A stretch of 64,000 nucleotides of DNA from Tenacibaculum holothuriorum. Its GTDB lineage: Bacteria; Bacteroidota; Bacteroidia; Flavobacteriales; Flavobacteriaceae. The notes below the pieces were generated by a model. It was not told the DNA's origin. It did not search any database and worked only from the letters and a program-made list of their open reading frames with translations. Shown here in pieces: positions 16,542 to 24,853 of the stretch. Both the position numbers and the translations under genes were made by a program. Position 1 is the stretch's first letter, and the number at the start of each line of letters is the position of its first letter. Where the stretch lies: positions 248,001 to 312,000 of the forward strand of contig NZ_LAPZ01000002.1 in the NCBI RefSeq assembly GCF_002120225.1, in the 5' to 3' direction.

Positions 16542-16611
16542 GATTTTCTGTTTAATCTGTGAGTTTAGACGTGAACATGCATTATACATTACAAAGAGTG
16601 TTCCGAAAAAG

Positions 16612-17571
16612 TTAAGATTTTGAACCTAACGTTACAAACACTGGTAAATGATCTGAAAACCCTCCTTGATACCAAGGACCTATATAGGTTCTAAATGGCG
16701 TTCCTTTCAACTTTCCTTTGTGTACTTTTAACCAATCTTTATTAAAAATTTTGGCTTCACAAAACGATAAACTTGTTTCGCCTTCTAAAAAGGTTCTTGA
16801 TAATATAATTTGATCAAACAAATTCCATTGTCCTCTAAAAGATAACGTTCCTTTTCCTTTCTTATGTAAGTTTTCCATAGGATTAAAAAGATCTGCCTTC
16901 ATTAAATGTTCTTTGATACTTTCACTTGAAGGATCATCATTAAAATCTCCCATAATAATTATATTTGGATATGGAGTTTCTTTTTTAATGTTTTCAATTA
17001 CTTCATGAACCAAATTTGCTGAAGCGATTCTTTTATGCTTTGTTTCCTCTTCTCCATCTCTCCTAGAAGGCCAATGATTTACAAAAACATATACTAATTC
17101 ATTTTTAAGCATTCCTTTTACAACTAACAGATCTCTTGTGTAGTCTATAATTCCTTCGTCATCTTCAAAATGAATCGCATGTTTATCTGAACTAATGGGT
17201 ATAAATAAATCTTTCTTATATAATAAAGCCGTATCTATCCCTCTTTCATCTGAAGAATCATAATGAATATAACCGTAATTATATTTTAGTAAATTTTTAT
17301 GCTGAGTTAAGTCTTTTAAAACCTGTTTGTTTTCTACTTCTACTAAACCTATGATTGCTGGAGCATGAGTTGAATAGTTTTTACCCAATTTAGGTAACAC
17401 TGAAGATATCTTTCTTAGCTTATGATTATATCTTTTCTTATCCCATTTTTTTCGACTATCAGGAGTAAAATCGTCATCTGCTGTATGTGGATTATTAATT
17501 GTATCGAATAAATTTTCTACATTATAAAATGCAATTGTATAAGTATTTTTTCTTTTGAATTTTCGCGTCAT
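16612..17571 (-). CDS. Endonuclease/exonuclease/phosphatase family protein
   Basis: A 319-aa EEP-fold (DNase I-like) hydrolase. Motifs: TIAFYNVENLFDT near the N-terminus (metal-binding Asn), IGLVEVEN (metal-binding Glu), FVNHWPSRRDGE (catalytic His), IIMGDFNDDPSS (Asp/Asn) and the C-terminal FSDHLPVF with the general-base His. The start MTRKFKRK is chosen because a TAnnTTTG box lies only about 28 bp upstream, inside the longer reading frame. It could act on nucleic acid or on a phosphorylated lipid/sugar; the substrate cannot be told. Confidence 0.85.
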   Translation of the reverse strand: MTRKFKRKNTYTIAFYNVENLFDTINNPHTADDDFTPDSRKKWDKKRYNHKLRKISSVLPKLGKNYSTHAPAIIGLVEVENKQVLKDLTQHKNLLKYNYGYIHYDSSDERGIDTALLYKKDLFIPISSDKHAIHFEDDEGIIDYTRDLLVVKGMLKNELVYVFVNHWPSRRDGEEETKHKRIASANLVHEVIENIKKETPYPNIIIMGDFNDDPSSESIKEHLMKADLFNPMENLHKKGKGTLSFRGQWNLFDQIILSRTFLEGETSLSFCEAKIFNKDWLKVHKGKLKGTPFRTYIGPWYQGGFSDHLPVFVTLGSKS

Positions 17572-17598
17572 ATGCTCTTGTTTTCTATTTCGAAAATA

Positions 17599-17606
17599 CA
17601 AAAATA
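17599..17606 (-). promoter_or_regulatory. -7 promoter box for the EEP-family gene
   Basis: TATTTTTG on the minus strand matches TAnnTTTG, 27 nt before the chosen ATG. It argues against the longer upstream start. Confidence 0.4.
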
Positions 17607-18001
17607 TATATCGACAAAACATTATGATAAAGCTTCAAATTGATAACTTGATGTTAAAAACTCATAAATACTTTCTTTTTGATAAACCTCTATAAGAGTA
17701 GTAATGAAAAAGTTTAAGTAATTTCTTCTTTTCAAAGAAGATTACTCAATATTACCCTAGTGTAAATAAGTTTAATTTTTAACTATTGGCAACTATTAAA
17801 CTATGATTCTATAACTCTTCTCATAATTGTAAACCATTGATTTTGAGGTATTTTTACAGCATTAAAATTAAACTATAAGAAGATATATAAAAACTTAAAA
17901 CAAGATTTACACTTCTACAAAATGCCTTTACGTTTGGTACAGAAGTAAAAATAGGAAAGAATAAAAAAGCCTTTAAGATAAACTTAAAGGCTTTTGTTTT
18001 A
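17607..18001. other. 395-bp gene-free stretch
   Basis: AT-rich DNA between the EEP gene and the broken lipoprotein gene. Apart from the terminator hairpin at 17965-17995, no open frame of useful length or RNA gene is evident. A short plus-strand frame around 17900-17960 reads TLLQNAFTFGTEVKIGKN but has no start; it may be chance or a gene remnant. Confidence 0.5.
17965..17995 (-). terminator. Terminator of the broken lipoprotein gene
   Basis: Perfect 13-bp stem AAAAGCCTTTAAG / CTTAAAGGCTTTT with a 5-nt loop, 6 nt after the final stop at 18002. The hairpin sits where the full-length gene would end, not behind the premature stop. Confidence 0.85.
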
Positions 18002-18502
18002 TTAGTAATTGAAAGTAAACGAACCGCTTGTAATTATTTTCGCTTTTAATTTATCATTAGAATCGCATTTTTCTAATTTTCCAGAAAAATTTCCGGAAAG
18101 AGTAGTATCATCATTCTTAGAAACTATAAGTGTTAAGTTACTTGTTGCATTACAAGAAGAACTTCCTACAGTTACTCCTCCATACGTATAAGTTTAACCA
18201 TTATCTGTATATGTAAATACTCCTAGTGTATTATTTCCTACTGCTCCTTTTTCTAATAAAAACGTGATTACTTTTGCTGTTGAACTATTAATTGTTGCCG
18301 TTAATTGAACAACTTCATTAGTCCCAAAAGGGTTTTGTGCATTTTTATTTACAACTATAGTGTTAAATACTTCTTCTTTTCCATCAATAACAACTTTAAG
18401 TTCATTCTTATTTCCTGAGCTTACATCATCATCATTTCCTGAACAAGAAACAAGAGATAAAGTACTAACTAGTAAGAATAGATTGAATAATAATTTTTTC
18501 AT
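18002..18502 (-). pseudogene. Small lipoprotein gene interrupted by an in-frame TAA
   Basis: The reading frame starts MKKLLFNLFLLVSTLSLVSC, a lipoprotein signal, and runs to FTYTDNG, then meets TAA at 18194-18196. With no shift of frame it continues for 63 more codons: TYTYGGVTVGSSSCNATSNL, later GNFSGKLEKCDSNDKLKAK, ending GSFTFNY and TAA at 18002-18004. The second part has protein-like composition, and a terminator follows the distal stop. So a lipoprotein of about 166 aa seems to have gained a nonsense codon (for example CAA, AAA or GAA to TAA). Sequencing error or stop read-through are the alternatives. Function unknown. Confidence 0.75.
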
Positions 18503-18552
18503 AGTTTTTTGTTTAAAAATTGATTTCGAAAATACCAAATCTATTAAAAAAC

Positions 18553-18584
18553 AAAAGCCAAAACTTTATTAAGTTTTGGCTTTT
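18553..18584 (-). terminator. Terminator of the ATP synthase operon
   Basis: Perfect 14-bp stem AAAAGCCAAAACTT / AAGTTTTGGCTTTT with loop TATT, followed on the minus strand by a T-rich run. It lies 62 nt after atpG. Confidence 0.88.
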
Positions 18585-18646
18585 TTATATTATAGAAATA
18601 TGTTTATTCTAATTATTTAAAGCTATGTTTTAACATTTGGCTACGC

Positions 18647-19507
18647 CTAATTGTTAAGTGCTTCTGCTCCACCAACAATTTCTAAGATTTCTCCAGTAAT
18701 TGCAGCTTGACGTGCTTTGTTATAAGTTAACTTTAATTCGTCACGTAATTCCTTAGCATTATCAGTTGCTTTGTGCATTGCAGTCATACGAGCTCCGTGT
18801 TCGGCAGCAAATGAATCACGAACAGCTTTATATAATTGCGTTTTTAACGATTTTGGAATTAACTCTAAAACGATTTCTTCTTTCGATGGTTCGAAAATGT
18901 AATCTAAGTTTACATTAGCGACACTCTCTACAGGTTTAATTGGTAAAAATTGCTCTACTTGTGGTATTTGAGTAGCAGCATTTTTAAATCTGTTGTAGAT
19001 AACTTCTATTTTATCGTAAGAACCGTCAACATATAAATCCATTAATTTTTCAGCAACTCTAGCAACATTATCAAAAGTTAATTCATCAAAAATATTACTT
19101 CTATTTTCGATTACAGTATAATCTTTAGATAAGATATCGTTACCTTTTTTACCGATAGTTAATAATTCAACAGTAGCATTATTGTATTTTTCGTTGATTG
19201 TATTAACTGTCTTTTTAACAATAGACGAGTTAAAACCACCACACAAACCTCTGTTAGAAGTTACAACTACTAATAACACTTTGTTTACTTCTCTTTGTGT
19301 AGAATATACTCCACCAGCATCACTATCTAAAGTAGCGCTTAAGCTTTGTAATAATTCTGTAAGCTTAGATGAATACGGACGCATTGCTGTAATAGCATCT
19401 TGAGCTTTTTTCAACTTAGCAGCCGATACCATTTTCATGGCAGAGGTAATCTGCATTGTTGATCCAATTGAAGTAATTCTGTTACGTATTTCTTTTAAGT
19501 TTGCCAT
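18647..19507 (-). CDS. atpG: ATP synthase F1 subunit gamma
   Basis: The central rotor stalk of FoF1 ATP synthase. The 286 aa show the family pattern: N-terminal helix MANLKEIRNRITSIGSTMQI then TSAMKMVSAAKLKKAQ, a central Rossmann-like part with TSNRGLCGGFNSS, and the C-terminal helix SEH-type AEHGARMTAMHKATDNA. It is the last gene of the atpBEFHAG operon. The F1 beta and epsilon genes are not in this operon or window, as is usual in flavobacteria where atpD-atpC lie elsewhere. Confidence 0.97.
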   Translation of the reverse strand: MANLKEIRNRITSIGSTMQITSAMKMVSAAKLKKAQDAITAMRPYSSKLTELLQSLSATLDSDAGGVYSTQREVNKVLLVVVTSNRGLCGGFNSSIVKKTVNTINEKYNNATVELLTIGKKGNDILSKDYTVIENRSNIFDELTFDNVARVAEKLMDLYVDGSYDKIEVIYNRFKNAATQIPQVEQFLPIKPVESVANVNLDYIFEPSKEEIVLELIPKSLKTQLYKAVRDSFAAEHGARMTAMHKATDNAKELRDELKLTYNKARQAAITGEILEIVGGAEALNN

Positions 19508-19533
19508 CTAATTTGAACTTAAAATTATAAAGC

Positions 19534-19555
19534 TTCCCGCATTTTACTGCGGGAA
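19534..19555 (-). other. Hairpin between atpA and atpG
   Basis: TTCCCGC / GCGGGAA stem with an 8-nt loop. No strong T-run follows, so it is more likely an RNA-stability or partial-attenuation hairpin than a full terminator. Confidence 0.45.
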
Positions 19556-19573
19556 ATTGATTTTATTTATTAA

Positions 19574-21154
19574 TTAAGCTGAATATTTAGCTGAGATCTC
19601 TTTAGCAGCATCTTCTAATACAGCTACAGCTTCATCAGTTAATTTTCCTGCTTTTAAAGTATCTAAAGTATCTCTATGCTTTGCATTTAAGTACTCGATA
19701 TAACTAGCTTCGAATTCTTTTACCTTGTTTACAGGTACATCTTTTAATAAGTTCTTAGAACCTGCATAGATAATTGCAACCTGATCTTCAACTGTAAAAG
19801 GATCTCCTTGATTTTGCTTTAAGATCTCTACGTTACGCTTACCTTTTTCGATTACGTTCATTGTAGCAGCATCTAAATCAGAACCAAACTTAGCAAATGC
19901 TTCTAATTCACGGTACTGAGCTTGATCTAACTTTAATGTACCAGATACTTTCTTCATTGACTTAATCTGAGCTGAACCTCCTACACGAGATACAGAAATA
20001 CCTACGTTAATTGCAGGACGTACACCTGAATTAAATAAATCAGACTCTAAGAAAATCTGTCCATCAGTAATCGAAATTACGTTTGTTGGGATATATGCAG
20101 AAACGTCTCCAGCTTGAGTTTCAATAATTGGTAATGCAGTTAAAGATCCTCCACCTTTTACCATACCTTTTAATGACTCTGGTAAATCGTTCATTTCAGC
20201 AGCAATAGCATCGTCATTAATAACTTTTGCAGCACGCTCTAATAATCTTGAGTGTAAGTAGAAAACGTCTCCAGGATACGCCTCACGTCCTGGTGGACGA
20301 CGTAATAATAAAGATACCTCACGGTAAGCAACTGCTTGTTTAGATAAATCATCATAAACAATTAAAGCTGGTCTACCAGTATCACGGAAATATTCTCCGA
20401 TTGCAGCTCCTGCGAATGGAGCATATACCTGCATTGGTGCAGGGTCAGATGCGTTAGCAGCTACGATAGTGGTATATGCTAAAGCTCCTTTTTCTTCTAA
20501 CATGTTTGCGATTGCAGCAACTGTAGAACCTTTTTGACCTACAGCAACGTAAATACAGTAAACTGGCTCACCTGCATCGAAAAACTCTTTTTGATTTAAG
20601 ATAGTATCAATAGCAACTGTTGATTTACCTGTTTGACGGTCTCCAATGATTAACTCACGTTGTCCACGTCCAATAGGAATCATTGCATCTACAGACTTAA
20701 CACCTGTTTGCATTGGCTCAGTTACTGGCTCACGGTAGATTACCCCAGGAGCTTTACGCTCTAATGGCATTTCATAAGTTTCTCCTGCGATTGGTCCTTT
20801 ACCATCGATTGGGTTACCTAATGTATCTACTACACGTCCAACAATTCCTTCTCCTACTTTTAAAGAAGCAATTCTTTCTGTACGTTTAACTGTAGATCCT
20901 TCTTTAATACCTGTTGATGCTCCTAATAATACAACCCCAACGTTATCTTCTTCTAGGTTTAATACGATTCCTTCTAAACCGTTACCAAAATCTACTAATT
21001 CACCGTACTGAACGTTTGATAAACCGTACACACGAGCAATACCATCACCCACTTGTAATACAGTTCCAACTTCGTTTAACGTAGCTTTCGCTTCGAAATT
21101 TGTTAATTGTTCCTTTAAAATTGCTGATACTTCAGCTGGTTTAATTGCTGCCAT
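19574..21154 (-). CDS. atpA: ATP synthase F1 subunit alpha
   Basis: The non-catalytic nucleotide-binding subunit of the F1 head. 526 aa, slightly longer than the 500-515 aa typical. Visible parts: N-terminal beta barrel ([10 protein letters not shown]), Walker [10 protein letters not shown], the [16 protein letters not shown]alker B region, [14 protein letters not shown] and a C-terminal helical domain. It lies 21 nt after atpH. Confidence 0.98.
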   Translation of the reverse strand: MAAIKPAEVSAILKEQLTNFEAKATLNEVGTVLQVGDGIARVYGLSNVQYGELVDFGNGLEGIVLNLEEDNVGVVLLGASTGIKEGSTVKRTERIASLKVGEGIVGRVVDTLGNPIDGKGPIAGETYEMPLERKAPGVIYREPVTEPMQTGVKSVDAMIPIGRGQRELIIGDRQTGKSTVAIDTILNQKEFFDAGEPVYCIYVAVGQKGSTVAAIANMLEEKGALAYTTIVAANASDPAPMQVYAPFAGAAIGEYFRDTGRPALIVYDDLSKQAVAYREVSLLLRRPPGREAYPGDVFYLHSRLLERAAKVINDDAIAAEMNDLPESLKGMVKGGGSLTALPIIETQAGDVSAYIPTNVISITDGQIFLESDLFNSGVRPAINVGISVSRVGGSAQIKSMKKVSGTLKLDQAQYRELEAFAKFGSDLDAATMNVIEKGKRNVEILKQNQGDPFTVEDQVAIIYAGSKNLLKDVPVNKVKEFEASYIEYLNAKHRDTLDTLKAGKLTDEAVAVLEDAAKEISAKYSA

Positions 21155-21175
21155 CTTAAATCTTTTGATGTATAA

Positions 21176-21733
21176 TTAAATTTTTGGAATATAATGACTA
21201 TTGTCAAATTCTCTTCTTAATTCATTAAATTGGTTAGAGATACTTGCATCGTACTGCACATCTCCTACACGTAAAATAAACCCTCCTAAGATTTCAGGAT
21301 TTACTATATTCTCAATATTAGCTTTGTTTCCAGTTATTTCTTCAACTTTAGCTAATACTTTCGCTTCTAATTCTTTTGTCAAAGGTACTGCTGTTGTAAC
21401 CTTTGCAACTTGCATGCTCTTATAATAATCGTAAATAACAGAGTATTGCTTTGCAATAGGCTCTAACATTAACATACGTTTGTTTTCTTCTAATAAGTTA
21501 AACAAACCTTTAATTACATTATTTACTTTATCGCCAAAAAGTGCTGTTAAAACTTTACGCTTATCTGCAGCTTTTATTACAGGGCTTTTAAGCATTGAAT
21601 CTAAATCGCTACTTCCAGCAATTGTCTCAACGATTAACTTCATGTTATCGTTAACTTCTGTTTCTTTACCTGCTTCTTTAGCTAGGTTTAAGATTGCTTT
21701 TGCGTAACGTAATGCTGGTCTTGCTCCTTTCAT
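21176..21733 (-). CDS. atpH: ATP synthase F1 subunit delta
   Basis: Links the F1 head to the peripheral stalk (OSCP homologue). 185 aa, normal length. The N-terminal helical domain starts MKGARPALRYAKAIL and the C-terminal part has the conserved NPEILGGFILRVGD signature (about 148-161). It starts 7 nt after the atpF stop. Confidence 0.96.
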   Translation of the reverse strand: MKGARPALRYAKAILNLAKEAGKETEVNDNMKLIVETIAGSSDLDSMLKSPVIKAADKRKVLTALFGDKVNNVIKGLFNLLEENKRMLMLEPIAKQYSVIYDYYKSMQVAKVTTAVPLTKELEAKVLAKVEEITGNKANIENIVNPEILGGFILRVGDVQYDASISNQFNELRREFDNSHYIPKI

Positions 21734-21740
21734 TGAATGA

Positions 21741-22241
21741 TTAGTTTAAAGTAACTTCTTCTAACATTCCTTCAACAAGCTTTAATTGATCATCTTGTGA
21801 AGCTAATTCTTTCTTAACAACTGTTTCTGCAATACCGATTGATAAATCAGCTACTTTTTTCTTTAATTCAGCTACAGCTGCTTGTTGCTCTTGTTTAATT
21901 GTTGCTTTAGCATTTTCAATCATAATAGCTGCTTGCTCTTGAGCTTCTTCTTTAGCCTCTGCAACAATATTATCCTTGATCTCACGAGCTTCTTTTAACA
22001 TAGCGTCTCTTTCAGCTCTTGCTTCTTTTAACAATCTATCATTATCAGCTTGTAAGTTTTGCATTTCTTTCTTTGCTTCTTCAGCAGCATCTAATGCATT
22101 TTGAATTCCTTCTTCACGCTCTGTTAAAGAAGCCATGATAGGTTTCCAAGCAAACTTTGCTAATAAAAATAATAAGATAAGAAGGATTACCATTTGCATG
22201 ATAAACAATCCTGGAGAAAAATCATTTAATAACTGATCCAT
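21741..22241 (-). CDS. atpF: ATP synthase Fo subunit b
   Basis: The peripheral stalk subunit. 166 aa with one N-terminal membrane helix (LFIMQMVILLILLFLLAKFAW, about 12-32) followed by a long charged coiled coil rich in Glu, Lys and Ala. It is preceded by a hairpin-bearing 105-bp gap after atpE. Confidence 0.97.
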   Translation of the reverse strand: MDQLLNDFSPGLFIMQMVILLILLFLLAKFAWKPIMASLTEREEGIQNALDAAEEAKKEMQNLQADNDRLLKEARAERDAMLKEAREIKDNIVAEAKEEAQEQAAIMIENAKATIKQEQQAAVAELKKKVADLSIGIAETVVKKELASQDDQLKLVEGMLEEVTLN

Positions 22242-22285
22242 TATATATTGAATTTATTCTTTTAAATTTTGTTTTGTTTAATTTG

Positions 22286-22325
22286 AAAACATTTCCTGCA
22301 ACCAACCGTTACAGGAAAATGTTTT
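22286..22325 (-). other. Hairpin between atpE and atpF
   Basis: AAAACATTT-CCTG pairs with CAGG-AAAATGTTTT around a 13-nt loop. It follows atpE by about 21 nt. A hairpin here may protect the 3' end of an atpE-rich transcript or cause partial termination, consistent with the c subunit being needed in many copies. This role is inference. Confidence 0.5.
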
Positions 22326-22346
22326 ACTTTTTTGTTTCTTGGGAGA

Positions 22347-22553
<207 letters not shown>

Positions 22554-22575
22554 TTAAACAAATTCTTATTCTAAA

Positions 22576-23706
22576 TTAATGTGCATGATCGTGTTCATGC
22601 TCTTCTACTGCCATACCAATAAATAAGGCAGATAACATTGTAAAGATAAACGCTTGTAAAAACGCCACTAATATTTCAATTACCGAAATAAACAATGTCA
22701 ATAATAATGAAATACCTGTAGAAGCTACTGCACCAAACTGAGCTTTTAAAGTAATCATTAAAGCAATTAAGCTCATTACCACGAAGTGACCTGCTGTAAT
22801 GTTTGCAAATAAACGCACTAATAATGAGAAAGGCTTAATTAAAATAAAACCTACCAATTCGATAACTGCTAATATTGGTCTTAATATTTTAGGAACCCCA
22901 GGCATCCATAATGTATGTGCCCAGAAATCTTTTGTTCCACTTGTAATGTACACTACTAATGTAAACAATGCTAAACAAACTGTTACAGCAATTTGACCTG
23001 TTACGTTAAACCCTAACGGAGTTAACCCCATTAAGTTTAAGATCCAGATAAAGAAGAATACCGTTAATAAATATGGCATAAACTTCTTATATTTCTTTTC
23101 ACCAATGTTTGGTCTTGCAATTTCATCTCTTACGTATAATACTAAAGGTTCTAAAACGCGACCTACTCCTGTTGGGATAGCTCCTTTTTTGTAACTTTTA
23201 GCTAAAGAACCAAAACCTAAGAACATTAATAAACCTGCTAACAACATTCCGAACACAGACTTAGTAACAGAAAAATCTAATACTTTGTGAGCATTTGTAG
23301 CGTGGTGAGTTTCATCAAAAGCAACCGTTGTAGCTCCTTCGTTTAATTCGTAAATTTTACTGTGAATCTTTACTAACTTAACATCCCCTTTGTCTACGAT
23401 TACAGTTCCGTCATCATTATGATGGAAAGCTGAAGACATAAAAGTCTTTAACCCTTTACTAGTCCACACTATAACCGGCAACGGAAAACCAACATGTTTA
23501 CGTTCACCAGCATCGTTTGTATATGAATACAAAGCGAAGTCGTGCGAATCTGCTAAGTGATGTTTAATATAAGCGTTAATTTGTTCTGGTGTTTTTACTT
23601 GCTCTCCTTTATCTGAAGAACCACCACCTCCTGCAAATGCAGTGAACGAAGAAAATACTATTGCTAGTACTGTTAAAAACTTGATAGAATTTTTTGCTAT
23701 CATCAT
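22576..23706 (-). CDS. atpB: ATP synthase Fo subunit a, with exported N-terminal extension
   Basis: The stator proton channel. The start at MMIAKNSIKF (376 aa) is preferred over an upstream ATG because a promoter lies just ahead of it. The first 25 residues look like a signal peptide (VFSSFTAFAGG), followed by a soluble extension of about 120 aa, then five to six membrane helices. This long form is usual in Bacteroidota. The essential Arg is in LLVRLFANITAGH. The C-terminus is His-rich (EEHEHDHAH). It is the first structural gene of atpBEFHAG. Confidence 0.95.
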   Translation of the reverse strand: MMIAKNSIKFLTVLAIVFSSFTAFAGGGGSSDKGEQVKTPEQINAYIKHHLADSHDFALYSYTNDAGERKHVGFPLPVIVWTSKGLKTFMSSAFHHNDDGTVIVDKGDVKLVKIHSKIYELNEGATTVAFDETHHATNAHKVLDFSVTKSVFGMLLAGLLMFLGFGSLAKSYKKGAIPTGVGRVLEPLVLYVRDEIARPNIGEKKYKKFMPYLLTVFFFIWILNLMGLTPLGFNVTGQIAVTVCLALFTLVVYITSGTKDFWAHTLWMPGVPKILRPILAVIELVGFILIKPFSLLVRLFANITAGHFVVMSLIALMITLKAQFGAVASTGISLLLTLFISVIEILVAFLQAFIFTMLSALFIGMAVEEHEHDHAH

Positions 23707-23747
23707 ACCTTTACTAAATATAGATTTATGCTCTCTAAATTTCCGTG

Positions 23748-23777
23748 CAAAGGTAAACAATTAATTAAAACTACAAA
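23748..23777 (-). promoter_or_regulatory. Promoter of the atpBEFHAG operon
   Basis: On the minus strand TTTG (23777-23774), an 18-bp spacer, then TACCTTTG (23755-23748), followed by C. Both boxes and the spacing fit the Bacteroidota TTTG / TAnnTTTG promoter. Transcription would start near 23741, about 35 nt before the chosen atpB start. Confidence 0.65.
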
Positions 23778-23833
23778 CCCTTTTTTTATCTTAGTTTTTT
23801 TAAGATGTTTTTTTTAGGTTTTTTGTTTTAATT

Positions 23834-24223
23834 TTAACCAAACTGTTTGTTATTCAACAGTTTTGAAACCGCAATTGCTTCAATAATTAAAAATAAGAAA
23901 AGTGGAATTACTAATGAGATTCTTTCGGGTTTTGTAAGTTGCTCATTTGCAAAGACAGATGCTTGAAAAATAAGTACAAAAAAACCTATTTTTAAAAAGA
24001 TAGAAGCTAAGTATGCATACCCAGCTTGATTAGGCAAGTAACTAGCTACCAACTCTACAATAGTATATACAATTATTGCTGCTATTACATGAAAGCCATA
24101 TACACTAAGTAATGAAAATGAAAGATAGGTTTCGTTCTTCATTAAGAACATATCGTGAGAAAAATAACTTACTGCAAACAATACTAAGATTGACACAATA
24201 AATAATATAATACGTTTAATCAT
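23834..24223 (-). CDS. DUF6168 family membrane protein upstream of atpB
   Basis: A 129-aa protein with four predicted membrane helices (about 4-22, 38-62, 67-92, 101-122). It belongs to the DUF6168 type usually found between an AtpZ/AtpI gene and atpB in flavobacteria. Its place suggests an ATP synthase assembly role like that of AtpI, but this is not demonstrated. It overlaps the upstream AtpZ/AtpI-like gene by 8 nt, so translation is probably coupled. Confidence 0.75.
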   Translation of the reverse strand: MIKRIILFIVSILVLFAVSYFSHDMFLMKNETYLSFSLLSVYGFHVIAAIIVYTIVELVASYLPNQAGYAYLASIFLKIGFFVLIFQASVFANEQLTKPERISLVIPLFLFLIIEAIAVSKLLNNKQFG

Positions 24224-24446
24224 TATCTTTAGAAAGTTTTGTTACTTGAACAATGACCGAAAGCATTGCTGCAAAAACGGCTACAAGTGTACAAATTTTT
24301 GTGTAAAGTTGATCGTTATTTGGATATTTTTGATCTAACCATTCACCTAGTAAGCTTCCTAGATAAATGGTTAAACCCATTTGAAGTGCAATTCCAGAAA
24401 AACGGATGTATTTATTAAGCGGTTTTTTCTTTTCGCTTTCCTTCAT
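24216..24446 (-). CDS. AtpZ/AtpI family protein
   Basis: A 76-aa protein with two membrane helices (about 15-33 and 48-68) around a charged loop GEWLDQKYPNND, the pattern of AtpZ/AtpI, small proteins that help assemble the c-ring or transport ions with the ATP synthase. It overlaps the bactofilin gene end by 32 nt and the DUF6168 gene by 8 nt, so the three genes are tightly packed ahead of the atp operon. Confidence 0.85.
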   Translation of the reverse strand: MKESEKKKPLNKYIRFSGIALQMGLTIYLGSLLGEWLDQKYPNNDQLYTKICTLVAVFAAMLSVIVQVTKLSKDND

Positions 24447-24828
24447 CTTTCTTTAATTCTTTTACCGCTCCTTTCATAGCACATGTAGCATTAAAAGTTG
24501 CTCCAGGTTCTACCGACAATTTACCAATAACAACATCTCCATTAATTGTTGCAGTAGACTTAACTGTTAATGTGTTAGACACCATTAACTCGCCAGAAAA
24601 CTTCCCTTCTACATCTGCATTAGCGCATTCTACTTTTCCTTGAATAAAACCAGCATCACCAACTATAACTCTACCATCGGTTTTAATAGTACCTTCTAAA
24701 GTACCGTCTATTCTGAAATCTCCTTCAGAAATAATATCACCAGATATTTTGGTATTCTTTCCTATAAGATTTCTTTCCATAACTTTATTTTCTCCTGATT
24801 TTGATTTTTTACTTTCTTTACTAAACAT
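24415..24828 (-). CDS. Bactofilin (polymer-forming cytoskeletal protein)
   Basis: A 137-aa bactofilin. The DUF583 beta-helix covers about residues 18-120 with rungs such as NTKISGDIISEGDFRIDGTL, EGTIKTDGRVIVGDAG and STATINGDVVIGKL, flanked by short charged tails. Bactofilins form filaments without nucleotide and scaffold cell-shape or peptidoglycan enzymes. It sits between sprE/porW and the AtpZ/AtpI gene, an arrangement common in this family of bacteria. Confidence 0.93.
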   Translation of the reverse strand: MFSKESKKSKSGENKVMERNLIGKNTKISGDIISEGDFRIDGTLEGTIKTDGRVIVGDAGFIQGKVECANADVEGKFSGELMVSNTLTVKSTATINGDVVIGKLSVEPGATFNATCAMKGAVKELKKDEGKRKEKTA

Positions 24829-24853
24829 GGTTTGGGGAATTTTTAAAAGAAGG

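Noticed and set aside
17607..17960. Possible small RNA or lost gene in the longest gap
   Set aside because: No conserved RNA fold, promoter pair or open frame with a start was found; only the terminator beyond it is convincing.
18009..18191. Plus-strand 60-codon frame
   Set aside because: It is antisense to the distal half of the interrupted lipoprotein gene, which reads as better protein.
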